A stretch of DNA of 64,000 bases, from the NCBI GenBank assembly GCA_963556255.1, contig OY744606.1, positions 73,000,252 to 73,064,251 on the forward strand, read 5' to 3'. Source of the DNA: Allolobophora icterica (Eukaryota; Annelida; Clitellata; Crassiclitellata; Lumbricidae). A program made the position numbers and the translations under genes. Shown in pieces: positions 37,590-52,388 of the stretch (positions within the stretch are counted from its first letter, which is position 1; every line of letters begins with the position of its first letter). The notes beneath the pieces are model-generated. The model was not told the origin of the DNA. It made no database searches and was given only the letters and a program-made list of their open reading frames with translations.

Positions 37590-37800
37590 CAACATTGTTT
37601 GCTTATTGATGGTCTATCGGTACTATACTTTGGGCGATGGTCATGCAGTTACGGGTTCGATTCCATGTAACGACCCTGCAACTCTGGGCAAGTTGTTTGT
37701 TGTTCATATTGAAGTTAAACATCGCTTATGCTAGTGTAGGCAGCATTTGTGAGGTACAAAACTGAGGCTTATTATCTGTCTAGACTCTGGATGTATGCGT
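37590..37800 (+). repeat. SINE-like sequence with B-box motif (copy B)
   Basis: Duplicate of 20395-20590 containing GGGTTCGATTCCATG and CTCTGGGCAAGTTGTTT. Its presence in both spacers dates it before the segmental duplication. Confidence 0.4.
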
Positions 37801-37916
37801 GCATGCATACACACGAGCTAGCTTTGCAGTTGCCTCATCCCTTTGCCAGGACTGAAGGGCAAACACGAAACCATGGTATCACAATGATCGATCGGCAGTT
37901 CGGCACTACATTAGGC

Positions 37917-39242
37917 CTAGAGCCCTGCGCCGGCCGCGCCGCGCCGCCGCCGCCGACATTTCGTGGGCGCCGCCGCCGCCGATTTTTGTTTGTCGGCGCG
38001 CCGCCGCCTCCGACAATCTGTCGGCGCACCGCCAGTTTGATATGCTTAATTGTTATTGTTGCATTTTTCATGTTTTGCATGATATTGCAAAGATAAGCAA
38101 ACTATTCTCAGAAATGGCACTTTGATTGGTAGGAACTCGTGTGCTAATGAAGAAGACAAAGAGTCAACATAGCTGATGACAATGTTTGTGGTCTTTATCT
38201 TGATACCAAGAATGCATGGTCTTCCTGACTAAATTCGTTTTCATTATACTTTGATGATCTTGTCTTTGTACCATGACGCTCACAGTCATTTAAAGCGATA
38301 TCTTGTTACAAGTAACCATTGTTTTGATACACCTGTTCCTTTTGCCATTTCCTTAATACATTGACAACAAAAGCAATATACAATGCATGTCTTTGTATGT
38401 GTACTACAGTACTACAGTATTCCCTCATTCGTTACCTTCATGTTGAATAGCTTCTATAACTTATTGAGTGTTGTCTTTGATGTCTGGAGTCTTATTACAA
38501 TGGTTTAAATGTTTGGCTTAATGTTGTAAGATTAGAGGAGTTTATGAGTGCTATTAATATCAATATATGCCATTTAAATAATAAATCCTGCAGAAGGGAA
38601 GGTATAATTGATTAATACTTTTGGCTGGAATCTATTCAGGTAAACAGTATAAGGGTTACACAGTTTTTGACTTAGTACATAATTATAAGTATCAAGAATG
38701 GTATTTTTCAGTTTCGTCTGATACAAACAATGGTCTATATATGGAGACTTTAAATGGTGTGGCACCAATTCAAACGGGCAGCAGACCACTTGGTAAATTC
38801 ATAGAAAATTAACAGGAGTGAGGCCACTCGGCCAGTGTATTACCATAAGAAAACGTATATATTTACATTTCACTTCATGGCTTCAGCAGCCTCTCTTACT
38901 GGGAGGATGCTGTAATCCAGCATCTGCCATATGCAAATGCATGTTGCTTCATCTGATTACAATTTGCCAATACCTATACAGATGTGCAGTGTAATTAAGG
39001 ATGGTCATATTTGGAAGGCAAATGTCTGAAGGTGTCTTCTCTTTCAGTCCCTTTATATGTAGTTGAGCTTCAGTGTGATGGAGTGGGTTTAGAGAACTTG
39101 GCCCTTTGACTGGTCACAGGACCAACGGCTGTTCAACTCTCAAAGTGACTCACATGGGCGTCCGGAGGAGGGGAATGGGGGATTTGCCCCCTGGATTTGT
39201 GAATAGATTTTCCATGTAAAACATCAATTTTGCCCCCTTAAA
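37917..39242. repeat. Insertion unique to spacer B: GC-rich head and unknown sequence
   Basis: The duplicated sequence breaks after CTACATTAGGCCT. It is replaced by about 120 bases of CCG-rich sequence (37920-38035, with repeats of CGCCGCCGCCGCCGA and TGTCGGCGCG), then AT-rich sequence with no gene, then GGGCGTCCGGAGGAGGGG (39157-39175), which resembles the GC-rich end of a DNA transposon. I could not find matching target duplications. Confidence 0.45.
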
Positions 39243-39325
39243 AAACGGATCAGATTGATGATACGACGATGCTTGCTGTGAGAGTCTCACAGCAAGCATC
39301 GTCGTATCATCAATCTGATCCGTTT
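39243..39325. repeat. Perfect 83-bp palindrome
   Basis: 41-bp arms (39243-39283 and 39285-39325) match perfectly around G at 39284. The right arm is homologous to single-copy sequence of spacer A near 20780-20820; spacer A lacks the left arm. Confidence 0.95.
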
Positions 39326-39992
39326 CTGAAAACAAGATCCACTCACATAACTCTCTGCTGTTAACCAAAAGGGCGTTATATTGCTTTAAGATATGCAGAG
39401 TATAGACCTAACATATGACACGAATACGCCCTAAATAATCTGTCTAAAGAAATCATGTGAACCATATCTTTGTCACGTAAGTTGCCAGACTACGTCTGAA
39501 AGCCGGACGGAGTTGCATTGTTCGTTGTGGCCTAGGTGTTGCTGTTAAAGCTATTTACAACCTATCCTCATGGTCAATATTTTTCAAAGTAAATGTTTTA
39601 GCAACTGTGCTAGGACTGAAATGTCTGGAGAACAAATATTGTCGTTTTCTGTATCAATATCTGGATTCAATATTCCAACCGTGGCTTTACAAGTGGCTGT
39701 ACAACCTCTGTCATGTATCTTTACCTGCACTGACTACTGCTCTCTTGATAATACATAAGGTTGAAGAGGCCCTTTTGGTGATTCAGCATACCGCATCGAA
39801 GGTTATACATTGTCATCCAATAAGCATAAACTCCAAAGTCACCCTCTCCCGGTCAATTTGTTACACTTTACGCTGCATATCTCAAATTAATACTCTGTAT
39901 TTCTCTTCTCCATACACATGCTAGTAACAAAGTAGTAATGCATTAAGAAAATTCGGTCTTAAGGATGTGAGGTGTATACATGTATATTGCAG

Positions 39993-42900
39993 GAGGAACA
40001 TAAAAGGCGTCTCTAATAATGAAGCAACGCCACAGAAAAGACAGAAATTGCAAGAAAGCTATGAAGACGATTTGGCCTCCAGTCAAACGAAAGACGAACA
40101 CATAGCAAATGAGAAGGACACAACATCCGATTCAGATAGCTTTACAGACATCGTGAACGTCAATAAATTGAGAAATCTAACTCATAATATGGATGAACCG
40201 GAAGAAGTTCTAAAGAAGTTGTTGAAACCTAGATTTGGATTTGTTGAACGCCTGAAACGTGGTTCCTACAGGACGGAGTTGACAGAACTGTTAATAGAAG
40301 TGATTGCCGTGGCTTGCAAATCTAAAGAATCAGATCTTCTTACTAAGTTCCTAAATCACATTAATGGAAGCAAATTCCTAAGAGACAATGTTGTCCTGTA
40401 CTTAAGCAGATACCTCAGTGGGCAGGAACCGATAAATATAGAAGTTTTCAGTAAAATAACTGAAATCCTTAGGCGTTTGGTGACCGTTTTTCCCAGCAGA
40501 TCGTTTGATATTGTTACTCTACTATTTGCTCCGATTCACTATCTACAGCAATCCACTTCAGCCGAAATTTCATTCGACGAATTGTACCAAGAACTGCATT
40601 GGGCAGCCAAACATCGGCTTCTCGGAGTTCCAACAAGAGATACCGAAGAAGAAGAATTCCTTTTTGTTAATGAAGAAAACTTTAAATGTATCAGCTTAGC
40701 ACCTACCTGTGAAGATATCAAAGGAAAAGGAGATCCCTATCTTCGCAAAAACAAAGTTTTTACACGATACACTAATGTAAACGACTACCTCGATGTTCAG
40801 TTTAGACTCCTAAGGGAGGATCTTATACGGCCGTTGAGAGAGGGACTGGCGGAACTTCTAGAAAGCAGAAGAGAAAGAACTGACAAGAGGAGAAAGAGTG
40901 TCATGAAAGTCTATCAAAAAGTTCAGATCGTCTCTTGGCGTTGCTCACCGAACGGTATTAACTATAAGATACACTTTGATACGAGTCGCCTGAAGAAAGT
41001 GAGGTGGGGCGCCGGTAAAAGACTTGTCTTCGGTTCCATTGTCTGCTTATCATCCGATCAGTTCCAGACGATGTTGATTGGAACAATCGCTGAAAGAAAC
41101 GTCAAAGACCTTTGCAATGGTATTGTATTTGTGAGCTTTGAAAATGAAAACACTCAAGTCAATTCCGTCCAATTCAATTGTTATTATGAGATGATCGAAA
41201 GTCCAGCCTATTACGAACCGTATAAAAACGTCCTTGGTGTCTTGCAATACTTGGACGAGAAATCATTACCCTTTCAAAGGTATCTACTGAATCACGGACA
41301 CGACCATGTTCCTCAGCCAAAATACATAACTAGCAGTTCTATGTTCGATTTTTCATGCGCAATTAAACGAGTCGATCAGAAATTTATTGAACAGGAAGAA
41401 TTACCATTGAAAGAAAAACATGTTCTCATTCTGAATCCGAGCTCTTGGCCAAGTGCAGAGCAGCTTGGATTAGACGACTCTCAATATGCTGCCCTGAGAG
41501 CAGCACTGACAAGAGAATTTTCCGTCATCCAAGGTCCCCCAGGAACAGGAAAAACGTTCATCGGGGTACTTATCGTACAGTTGCTGTTGGCTAACAAAAA
41601 CAAATACAGTCCCAATGTTTATGTTAGGAATCCATTTGCAAACATACAACTCAACATAGAACCTTTGTGGGACGGACCGATTTTGATTGTGTGCTATACA
41701 AATCATGCCCTTGATCAGTTCTTGGAGGAAATCATCAAACGTCATCCGGGCAAAGTAAATGACAATCAGATCGTAAGAATGGGCAGCAGGTGTTCGTCTG
41801 AAAATGAAAGACTTAAGCGATGCATGCTTTCTGAAATCATGCGACAGTCGAGTTGCCGATTCGAAATAGGTTGGAGAAAGGGCAGATTGAGTGATATTGA
41901 AGATCACCTCACGGGCTCAGCAGCATTCGTGGAGCTTGCACGAGAAGAACTCTTGCACGAAGACGTCTTGAAGGATTTCATGTCTCACGGACAGTTTGAA
42001 ATGCTTACTCGAGCCAAGGGTTGGGCGCCTTCGGTTCTCTTGCACTGGCTATTCGACAGAAGAGGCAATGCTTGGCAGTCAGATGTGCTACGTGATGATG
42101 CAGAAGACGCGCATGTTGGAGAAGATGCTGACTGCTATGAGGATCAATGGGGTGAACAGTTTGGGAGGCAAAGCGATTTTGATAATACAAAATCGGTGAA
42201 AGATTTTCAAGATCGTAAGGAGAAAATGAGGAGACAGGCATTTTTTAACGTATCGCAAGAAGACACGTATTATTTCAGTCTATGGCAGTCTCTGCGCAAA
42301 ATACATCAACGTTTTTACGAGAAGGAGGTATTTTATGAAGCCAATGTCTGGAATCTAAGTGTTGACAACAGATGGCGTTTGTACAACTTCTGGGTTGCGT
42401 TATGTATCGACGGAATAATGGCAGAATGGCAAACAGCCCTACAGGAGTATTCACATGAAAAGACACAGCTAGATAACACACTGAACAGCGAACACTGTGA
42501 CATTTTAACTAAAGCAGAAATCGTTGCAATGACCACAACTGTTGCTGCTAAAAACAACAACCTACTGAAGACCGTAAAGCCAAAGATTGTGATTGTCGAA
42601 GAGGCGGCGGAAGTGCTTGAGGCTCACATCGTTGCCAGTTTAACCGAAAACTGTCAGCATTTGATCTTAATCGGTGATCATAAACAGCTGAGACCAAAGC
42701 CGGCTGACGACCGCTTGGCAAAGCAATACTGGCTTCATGTATCGTTGTTTGAAAGAATGTTGCTAAATAGAATGAACTGCGAATGTCTAGGAATCCAACA
42801 CAGAATGAGACCAGAAATATCGAAACTTCTTGTTCCACACATATACAAGTCATTACGTGACCACAGCAATGTTCAAGACTACGAAAATATAGCTGGAGTT

Positions 42901-45889
42901 ATGGAAAACCTCTTCTTCCTAAATCATAGCTTCGAAGAAAGTAGTGTGGACGATATGAGGAGCCATTCAAATGAACACGAAGCCTCGTTTCTTGCGGCTT
43001 TCTGCAAGTATCTGCTTAACATTGGATATTCTTCTGACAAAATCACCGTTCTCACTTTGTACACCGGTCAGCTCTTTCTCCTGAGAAAATACTTTCCAAA
43101 GAAGGACTTCGAAGGCGTACGAATTACTCCAGTGGACAACTTCCAAGGAGAAGAAAATGACATTATCTTGTTATCTTTAGTTCGCAGCAATAAGAAGTGC
43201 AACATAGGTTTTCTGAGCATACCGAACCGTGTGTGCGTTGCTCTTTCTCGGGCGCGTAAAGGTCTGTATATCGTTGGAAATGGAGACCTTCTTCGTGATG
43301 CCAGTCCCCTTTGGCGAGATATCTTGGAGACATTGAAAAGCGAAGGACGGTTGGTTGAGAAACTGCCTCTTGGATGCCACAAACATCCAGATAATGTTTC
43401 TTATGTAAGTTGCGCTGCGGACTTTAGTGAAGTTCCAGAGTATGGTTGCAAACATCCGTGCGAATATCGTTTGGATTGTGGACACACTTGCGGGAGCAAA
43501 TGTCATGAGATGGACCCAGGACACGAGAAATATAAATGCACGAAGCCTTGTCAGCGGAAACCAAAACGCTGCCGAAGCGATCACAGCTGCCTAAAAGAGT
43601 GCCATTTGGAATGTGGTTTTTGCCCAATACCTGTTCAGAGAACGCTTGCCCGTTGCCAGCATACAGTGATGATGGAGTGCCATAAAGACGAAAATAACTA
43701 TAGGTGCAAGGAACCGTGCAAGAAATTGTGTTCTGCAGGTCATAAATGCAAGAACCCGTGCTACTATGAGCATTGTGTTTGTACTGAACCGGTGAAACGC
43801 AGATTGGTTAAATGCCAGCATGAAGTTTTCATACCTTGTATTGAAAACGAGAGGTTGAACGCGCGCGTAGAACAATTCAGGAAGTCCTCTGATACTTCGG
43901 ATGAAGAGTCACTTATGAAGGCAGAAGCATTCTATTATTGCCATGAACCGTGCAAAAAATCCCGTGACTGTGGTCATCCTTGTGGGAAACAATGTTATGA
44001 GGCCTGCAATAACGTTGCATGTACGGTGATGACTGAGAAAATGTTGCCTATTTGTAGTCACAAGGCAAAAGTCCTGTGCTGTTTGGATCCACGTCAGTAC
44101 AGCTGCAAGCAAGACTGCGAAAAACTTTGTTTAGCGGGTCATCGTTGTGTCAAGAAATGTGGTGAACAATGCGGAAACTGCACTGTACAAGTTGAAAAGA
44201 CCCTGCCTAAGTGCCATCATAGAACAAAAATTGAATGTCGCGAAATTCCCGAGGACGTGATATGCCAAAAGCCATGTGAAAAGATCCTATCATGCGACCA
44301 CCAATGCCAAGAGATATGTGGAACTAGATGTTCACAGTTTTGTACGATCCTAGTTGAGCGAACTCTCCCTTGCGAACACAGAGTAGAGCTTCCGTGTTTT
44401 GATGACGCAACCAGTTTTCTATGTTGCGAACCAGTTGAGGTCAAGACCTGCGAAGATGGACACACAAAAATGATCGACTGCTACAGAAGACAAAAGAAAC
44501 TGGCGGAATGTATGACACCGTTGAAATTAACATGCAGTACAAAATTTCCAAATCATGACTTCACTATTCCATGTCATGCATTGAAAAACACTAGTACGCC
44601 TATTATTGGCTGTCCGAATACGTGCAATGTTGAACTTGACTGTGGACACCGGTGTCAACAGAAATGTGAAGACTGTGCATTCGCCGGGAAACATCCAGTC
44701 TGCCGTGACACGTGTAACAAACAGTTTAAATTATGTTTACATAAATGCCAGCGTAGATGCGGCTCTCCTTGCGACCCCTGTACGGAGCTATTGACAGCTA
44801 ATTCCCGGTGTTCCCACGTTCTTTCTGATGCAATCACTATGTGCCATAAGACATTTGAACTTTGTTATGAACGGTGCAAATGGTCATGTCCTCATTATGT
44901 CTGTGGCGAGGCTTGTTTGAAGCCTTGCGACCGTCAGCCATGCAATCTTGCATGTGGGAAGTTATTATACTGTGGCCATAACTGTGCGGGTCTTTGCGGT
45001 GAACCCTGTCCAGGTAAATGTCGACGGTGCAACCGTACAGAATTTGAGGAGATTGAAAAGCAGCTTGGCAAACGATTTACTCCGAAAAGCAGATTTGTTG
45101 TTTTGCAACCATGTTCTCACCTTGTCGAAACCAATTACATGGACGACTGGGTCAAAAGATTCGAGAAACAGCCGCCTTGCTACGTCGACAACTCTCTTAT
45201 TTTGAAGTGTCCGATATGCGAAGACAAAGTCATCTACTGTCCACGATACAATAAAGTCATTAAAGGCGCCGAATGGCTGTTAAGTGAAGCAAAACGAAGA
45301 TTAGCAGAAAGCAATATATTGAAGGAAAAGACAACTGTTTCTGTAAAATGTTGGTTACGATCAAATGAGTACAGTTGGAGCATTAGCAAAGAACTGCTAG
45401 GCAATGGAAAGGGCGTCAGGCTAAGACTAGGCTCCATCTGTATCCTCTACGAAATCGAAAGTCTGCTTCAAAACTTTGCAAATAGTCTAACAGTGCAGTA
45501 CAGTAAAACTCTGGACAAGATTGGAGAGCAAATGGTATCTGGGGCGCCATCTTATTCCAGATCTTTAATTTCTGGTGACATAATAATATTATACAGAATC
45601 TATATAGAAATTCAAATTCTTCGTTTAGAGAAACTCATTAGGGGACCAAAACTAAAGACAATTCTTCGCTGCAAAGGACGAATGGAGTCCTTGCCTCCTC
45701 TTGAAACAGCACCGACCGACTGGCTGGCCATCTGGAAAACCATCGAGAAAGTAAACAAGTCACTAACCACGGAACTGAAACGACGCGAACGAATGGACGA
45801 CATTGACGATTACATTCTGTACCTCAACAATTTCTATGATGTGGAGTTGAACGCCAGCTGTATGTCACAGTGGATGTGCTGTTCCAAAG
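39993..45889 (+). CDS. ZNFX1-like: ZNFX1-like helicase gene 2, large exon (intact)
   Basis: Open for 1,965 codons from the acceptor TATATTGCAG (AG at 39991-39992). The position equivalent to the first Met of gene 1 is ATA here, and the next in-frame Met is about 70 codons in, so an upstream exon must supply the start; the apparent open frame from 39967 begins with GTG in intron sequence. Numbering from the acceptor: N-terminal helical region; GKGDPYLRKNKV about 245; Walker A GPPGTGKT at 514; motif II VIVEEAAEVLE about 868; LIGDHKQLRPKP; QHRMRPEI; VDNFQGEENDI; ALSRARKGLYIVGN; then the NF-X1 cysteine-rich array from about 1150 to 1690, with a charged insert (RKSSDTSDEESLMKAEAF) near 43880-43930. 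It is nearly identical to gene 1 up to the first finger, strongly diverged after it. A post-array helical region (PCSHLVETNYMDDWVKRF and following) precedes the split RZ finger. Confidence 0.93.
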
Positions 45890-46926
45890 GTAAGCCAAGT
45901 GTATGACGAAGAAACGTAGTGATAAGGATTCCGTGCATAGCTCACAACGACTGTGAATTAGGCATTATCACACACATTGGACATCAGCACATCTCCACCT
46001 ACATTACTGCCTACTGTATACAAAAACACAGGTTATCATTGTATACGATCGATAGTGATGTAGCTGATGTGTTCAGTGTGTTTGAAAATGACGATTGTAC
46101 AGTCGTGGTGGGCTACAACGGATTTTAATGCTGTCGATACATTTCGGTAGAGCACACTCCTTCCTTGAATGTGCTGTATTGCAATCCACAAAGCCATACA
46201 CGCTATACTGTGTGTTTATGCGTTGCAACAGAGCACATTGCTGAATGTGATCTTTTGCAATGTATTTCAACAAAGTAAATGTGTATGTGTGTAACGTGTA
46301 TGAAAGTTAGGCCTAACTATATATATAAGTAAGTAAGCAGGAAAGCATCTAGTCACCTTTTTGCTTGTCGCCATGCTGAGAATTTATAAGATCTCTCCTG
46401 GACATACTGCACATGCTTTTAGGAGCTTAAACTAGAGATTACACTGACTTTTAACGTATCGAAACATCTAACTCATCAAATCATTTGACTTCCATAGCTC
46501 TGGAATCTAGTGTAGGCAGTATAAACAAGATTGTTTTAAAGTTCAGGTGAGACACTCCACCAAGGTTACAGAATAAAAAAAAGAGTGGGACCTAAAGCAT
46601 GAGAAAAGTATGAAAGATCGCTGGTGGTCATGGATAGCATCGAAGCTGTTGCAGTAGGTTGCAGATTATACTTGAACTTTGCTTGCACTTGTTAACATTT
46701 TTAAGTGTTCACATCTGCAATACGTTTAGTAGCTTGCAGTTGTAACATAGATCATTGATTAAGTTTGCTCTTTTCATGGTGTATTTGCAATAATTATTTT
46801 TGTCACAGGCTAGCTTCATTTACCCCATTTGGTTAATGCGGATATGTAAAGCCGCAGTTATCAGAGAATAATTACAATAATGATATGATTTGAATAAAGG
46901 TGAGCTGTGTTTGGTTTGTCAAATAG
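45890..46926 (+). other. Intron of gene 2
   Basis: Donor AAAG|GTAAGC at 45890, acceptor GTCAAATAG at 46926, phase 1: same position and phase as in gene 1, but the intron sequence is unrelated to that of gene 1. No gene inside; a TAAGTAAGTAAG run at about 46327. Confidence 0.85.
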
Positions 46927-48386
46927 GTCACGTGTTTCCCAACGATGAATCTCTTGACAAGGACATGATCGACCGGCGTTGTCCTCTATGTCATCCAGTG
47001 CATGATTATCTGTTGAAGAACATTCATTCGTTTCCAGCAGACGACAAAGACATCGCGAGATCTAAAGAAGACGAGAAGACTCGGGAACATGGGGTGGAAG
47101 ATCGGACGATGCGAGTAAATGTTTTAAAAGACCACGATGTTAACGAAAGGAAATCACAGACATCTACGGTACAGAACACAGACCCATCGAACGTTGCTAC
47201 ATCAGGAAGGAAGAGGCAGGAATGCCTTCCCACTTCATCAGAGAGTGATCAACAACTGGAGAATATGAAACGTAAAGAAAGGTTAGGATCAGATTCAAGC
47301 AGAATACCTAAGATAAACGAAATCGTCCCTGATGCCTCGTCTCAAACAGCAGATAGAAAGGTAGTACCTTTCGTGAGAAAGGAGAATGTAACAGAGGGTC
47401 GAGGAGGTAGAATGAGCGAGCGACATACTGCGAGAAAATCCTCTAAAGAACCAACTCGAAGACATCACCACGACTACAAGTGGGATCAACACACTTCTAC
47501 ATCTGCTTGGGAAATTGACAGTCAGGAATCAAATGGAATCAATATTCGATGGAAGAGGGAAAGAACAGATCGAATAAGTGAGAAAAGATCTCAGTCGAGG
47601 GATCAATTCAGGAGTGAAAGAGACAATTCACGCTTCAAACACCGCAACAAAACATCAGCAACAAAGAGATCTCACAGACACACAGAACATTTACCTTCGG
47701 AACCATACTCTGACTGGTCACCAGATCACAAGAGGAGACGACGAGAAGAATACACCGGATTTGGACACTCGCAATTTCAAGAAGAAACGACTGACTGGTC
47801 AAGGCAGGGTTATAATCGGCACCCACGACACTCAGGAACAAATGAAAGACGAGAGAGAGTATTATCAAGAAGAGATTGTGATGTTGAATACAGACACCAC
47901 CGAACTCCACCAGCGCAGCGCGAAGTACGGAATTCAGAACCTATTCAAAGGTACCATACAAACTATGTCAAGCCCAGTTACAACGGAACGCCTTATCGGC
48001 AAGTGGAACCGTATGAAACTTACTCTGGCGTAGAAATGAGTTGGCAATCAAACGGGTATGAACACACGACGAATAAGTATTACCCTGGTCACGACAGACG
48101 GTCCCAAAGAGAAGAAAAACGATCAGAGAAAAACATGCACACGTGGAACGGAGATTTCACCGGCAATGACCCAGATCTATCTAGCCAGACGATCAAACCC
48201 CCAGATTTGCGCGAAATGATAAATTCTCTACGAGTTAATCGTCTGCCTGAAGAGCCCACATCAACCTTAAGCGAAAGGTTTTCTGATTTTGATGAAACTT
48301 TCCCGACAACGAGTTCTTCTCAAGCATACGATCGACCTCAAGTGTCTTACGATGAGGAATACTTCGACTCACTGATAGGCGATTGA
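46927..48386 (+). CDS. ZNFX1-like: ZNFX1-like gene 2, terminal exon: RZ finger end and Arg-rich tail
   Basis: Joined in phase to the large exon it gives W-M-C-C-S-K-G-H-V-F ... C-P-L-C-H-P-V-H, the RZ-type finger. The tail of about 460 residues is highly charged and disordered (RKSSKEPTRRHHHDYKWDQH, HKRRRREEYTGFGHSQ, RPQVSYDEEYFDSLIGD at the end). Total protein about 2,451 residues plus the missing first exon. The finger segment is recognisably related to gene 1 (CP.C.PVH..LL) but the tail is not alignable by eye. The open frame can be extended upstream to 46890, but that part is intronic. No AATAAA is seen in the first 400 bases after the stop. Confidence 0.9.
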
Positions 48387-50250
<1,864 letters not shown>

Positions 50251-50499
50251 GTCACAGTTCGGTGATTCTGGTCTTCAGAATCACCGATGCGACGACTAAA
50301 TGACTCATTCTAAACTCTGACGAGTCTGGGAATACACGTCTACTAGGGAAGGGACATTGTGGATCAGGTGCAACGAGCGTGATTTCCCCATTACAGACTA
50401 GAAGACCAAAAACCATGCCAAGGTCTTGCGAGCAATGATCTCCGGCCCTCCGAGAGGTTGGTGGAGGCCTGTTTGATGCCCTCGCCACACATTTGCATG

Positions 50500-51050
50500 C
50501 ATTCATTTGCTCTCGGGTTAACTACTGTAACTCGCTCCTCCTCGGTCTTCCCATGCTACGCCTCTCCCCCTCCAATCAGTCTTAAATGCTGCTGCTAGGC
50601 TCATAGCACGTCTTCCTCGCTTTGCTCATATCTCCACATACATGATTGATGTTTTACACTGGCTCCCGATTACGTCGCGTATCCAGTATAAGATCCTCCT
50701 TCTGGTTTCCAAATCCCAGCTACGGCTTGCCCCTAAATACCTCTCTGACCTTATGCGGCAACCTCTCTCTGCAACTTCTGCTCGTCCTTTGCGCTCTACT
50801 GGCCGTCTTGATCTCTTTGTCCCTCGTACTAGGACCACTTTGGCCCAACGCTTTCGCTGTCACAGGTCCCTCTGGCTGGAATGGTCTTCCCTCTCGACTA
50901 CAAACTAAACTCATGATGGGAATCTCCCCTGCATCTACTCGCTTGCTCAAGACATTTCTGTTTCCACGGGGCTCATGCACTGAGGGCGCATCTGAATAGT
51001 TTATACTGCGAGAGGCGCCTTATAAATTACTAGATACGATACGATACGAT
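50500..51050 (+). mobile_element. LINE 3' end with (GATAC)n tail
   Basis: The plus strand reads SRVNYCNSLLLGLP, then MIDVLHWLPITSRIQYKILL, LAPKYLSDL, and in a shifted frame AVTGPSGWNGLPSRL and LLKTFLF, the C-terminal region of a CR1/L2-like LINE with at least one frameshift. It ends GAGGGCGCATCTGAATAGTT ..GAGAGGCGCCTTATAAATTA followed by ACGATACGATACGAT. Confidence 0.8.
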
Positions 51051-51350
51051 GTACAAGAACGGTAGAAGCTGATATGCGCTTACTTAACTTTGGCTTGCAT
51101 CCGGCCTTTAGACGAGCCCAAAATAGAGCAGCACGCCTCAGATTACAATGAGAGACAAGAATCACGTGCAATATGCATGATTTCTACCAACCAACTCCAA
51201 GTCAGGTTTAGGGACGTATTCCCTGGTCTTGCCCCGGACTAAGGCGGCGTTGGCAGCGCCCTACATCTGCAAAAACCTCAATATCCATAAAAAAACAGTC
51301 GTGTCAGCTTAATTTTTTCTGGGAATACTTCACAGAGCAAACGTTACTAT

Positions 51351-52380
51351 CAGTGTTATTTTAGTTCCAGCATTAATTTCTATTCCAGTTCTTATTCTAT
51401 TCCACTGCCATAATTTTAGTTCTAGTTCTAGTTCCTCTTAAGAAATAATTTTTATTCTTATTCTAGTTCTAGTTCCTCTTAAGAAATAATTTTTATTTTT
51501 ATTCTAGTTCCACTTCCTCTTTATAAATAATTTTAGTTCCAGTTCTAGTTCCAAACAAAATTATTTGTAGTTCCACTTCCAAATCCACTTAGGCCTACAG
51601 ACCACAGTTCTAACATGAACGGTTAATGTCTGTCGGACAATGTGAATGCGACTGATAATAAAACAGTTTATAGGCAGACACACTAAAGAGTTACCAGTCA
51701 ATTATTTTACTGTTGAGTTTCAAAAACACCCGCATCTCAAGGCATTTGCTCAATCGATTTCTGCGACCTGTAGACATCCATCGTGCAAGACTGCAACAGA
51801 AAAGATTCGACGAACGCCTCTGATGCGGGAGCTGAAACTAAATCTTCAGCTATAACAGCTAGCCGTCGGTAAACTGAATGTCTACTCTGCCAGAAGTCAA
51901 AGAGACTAGGAACAGGCCGAACAGCGACATGTTCTTCAATTTCCTGAATGTATTTAGAAAGTTCTGCTGCAATGCTGTCAGGAGCATGTTTGATGGGAAG
52001 TCTGAGTACCTCACTCTTGTTGCCAGAAGTTTGAATCAAAGAGCGTATATTAGGCTATTTATAGAAAATAGAATATGCGGAGAAGCTTCATCATAGCGCC
52101 GCACCGTGACGTCAATCAAGAGCCGTCGTCATTCCGTATAATTATAGTTAACGTTAGAATTATCGGTTGGGCAGCTTAAAAATTAATTTTTATTCTATTC
52201 CGTTCTCGTCTTGAAAATTAATTTTTATTCTATTCCGTTCTCGTTCTCGAAAAATATTGAAATTTTTATTCCTATTCTATTCTCGTTCCACAATTATTTT
52301 TCGTTCCAGTTTTCGTTCCGTGGAACTAATATTAAATAATTATTATTCCTATTCTATTCCCTGGAACGAAAATAACACTG
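51351..52380 (-). mobile_element. hAT transposon, 1,030 bp, with exact 8-bp target duplication
   Basis: Begins CAGTGTTATTTTAGTTCC and ends GGAACGAAAATAACACTG, flanked by the identical octamer gttactat (51343-51350 and 52381-52388). Its ends match those of the element at 918-2655 (CAGTGTTATTT), so the two belong to one family. Subterminal repeats differ in wording (AGTTCTAGTTCC on the left, CTATTCCGTTCTCGTT on the right). The minus-strand frame 52039-51737 contains SLFDFWQSRHSVYRRLAVIA then EDLVSAPASEAFVESF, the hAT C-terminal dimerisation region with the usual SSAxSER serine/arginine motif degraded. Internally deleted. Confidence 0.87.
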
Positions 52381-52388
52381 GTTACTAT

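Noticed and set aside
37920..38035. CpG island or promoter of gene 2
   Set aside because: The GC-rich block is an insertion absent from the duplicate spacer and made of short CCG repeats, so it looks like mobile-element sequence; gene 1 does without it.
46890..46926. Independent gene starting at 46890
   Set aside because: The conserved part begins at the splice acceptor (46926) and completes the RZ finger of gene 2, so it is an exon and not a separate gene.
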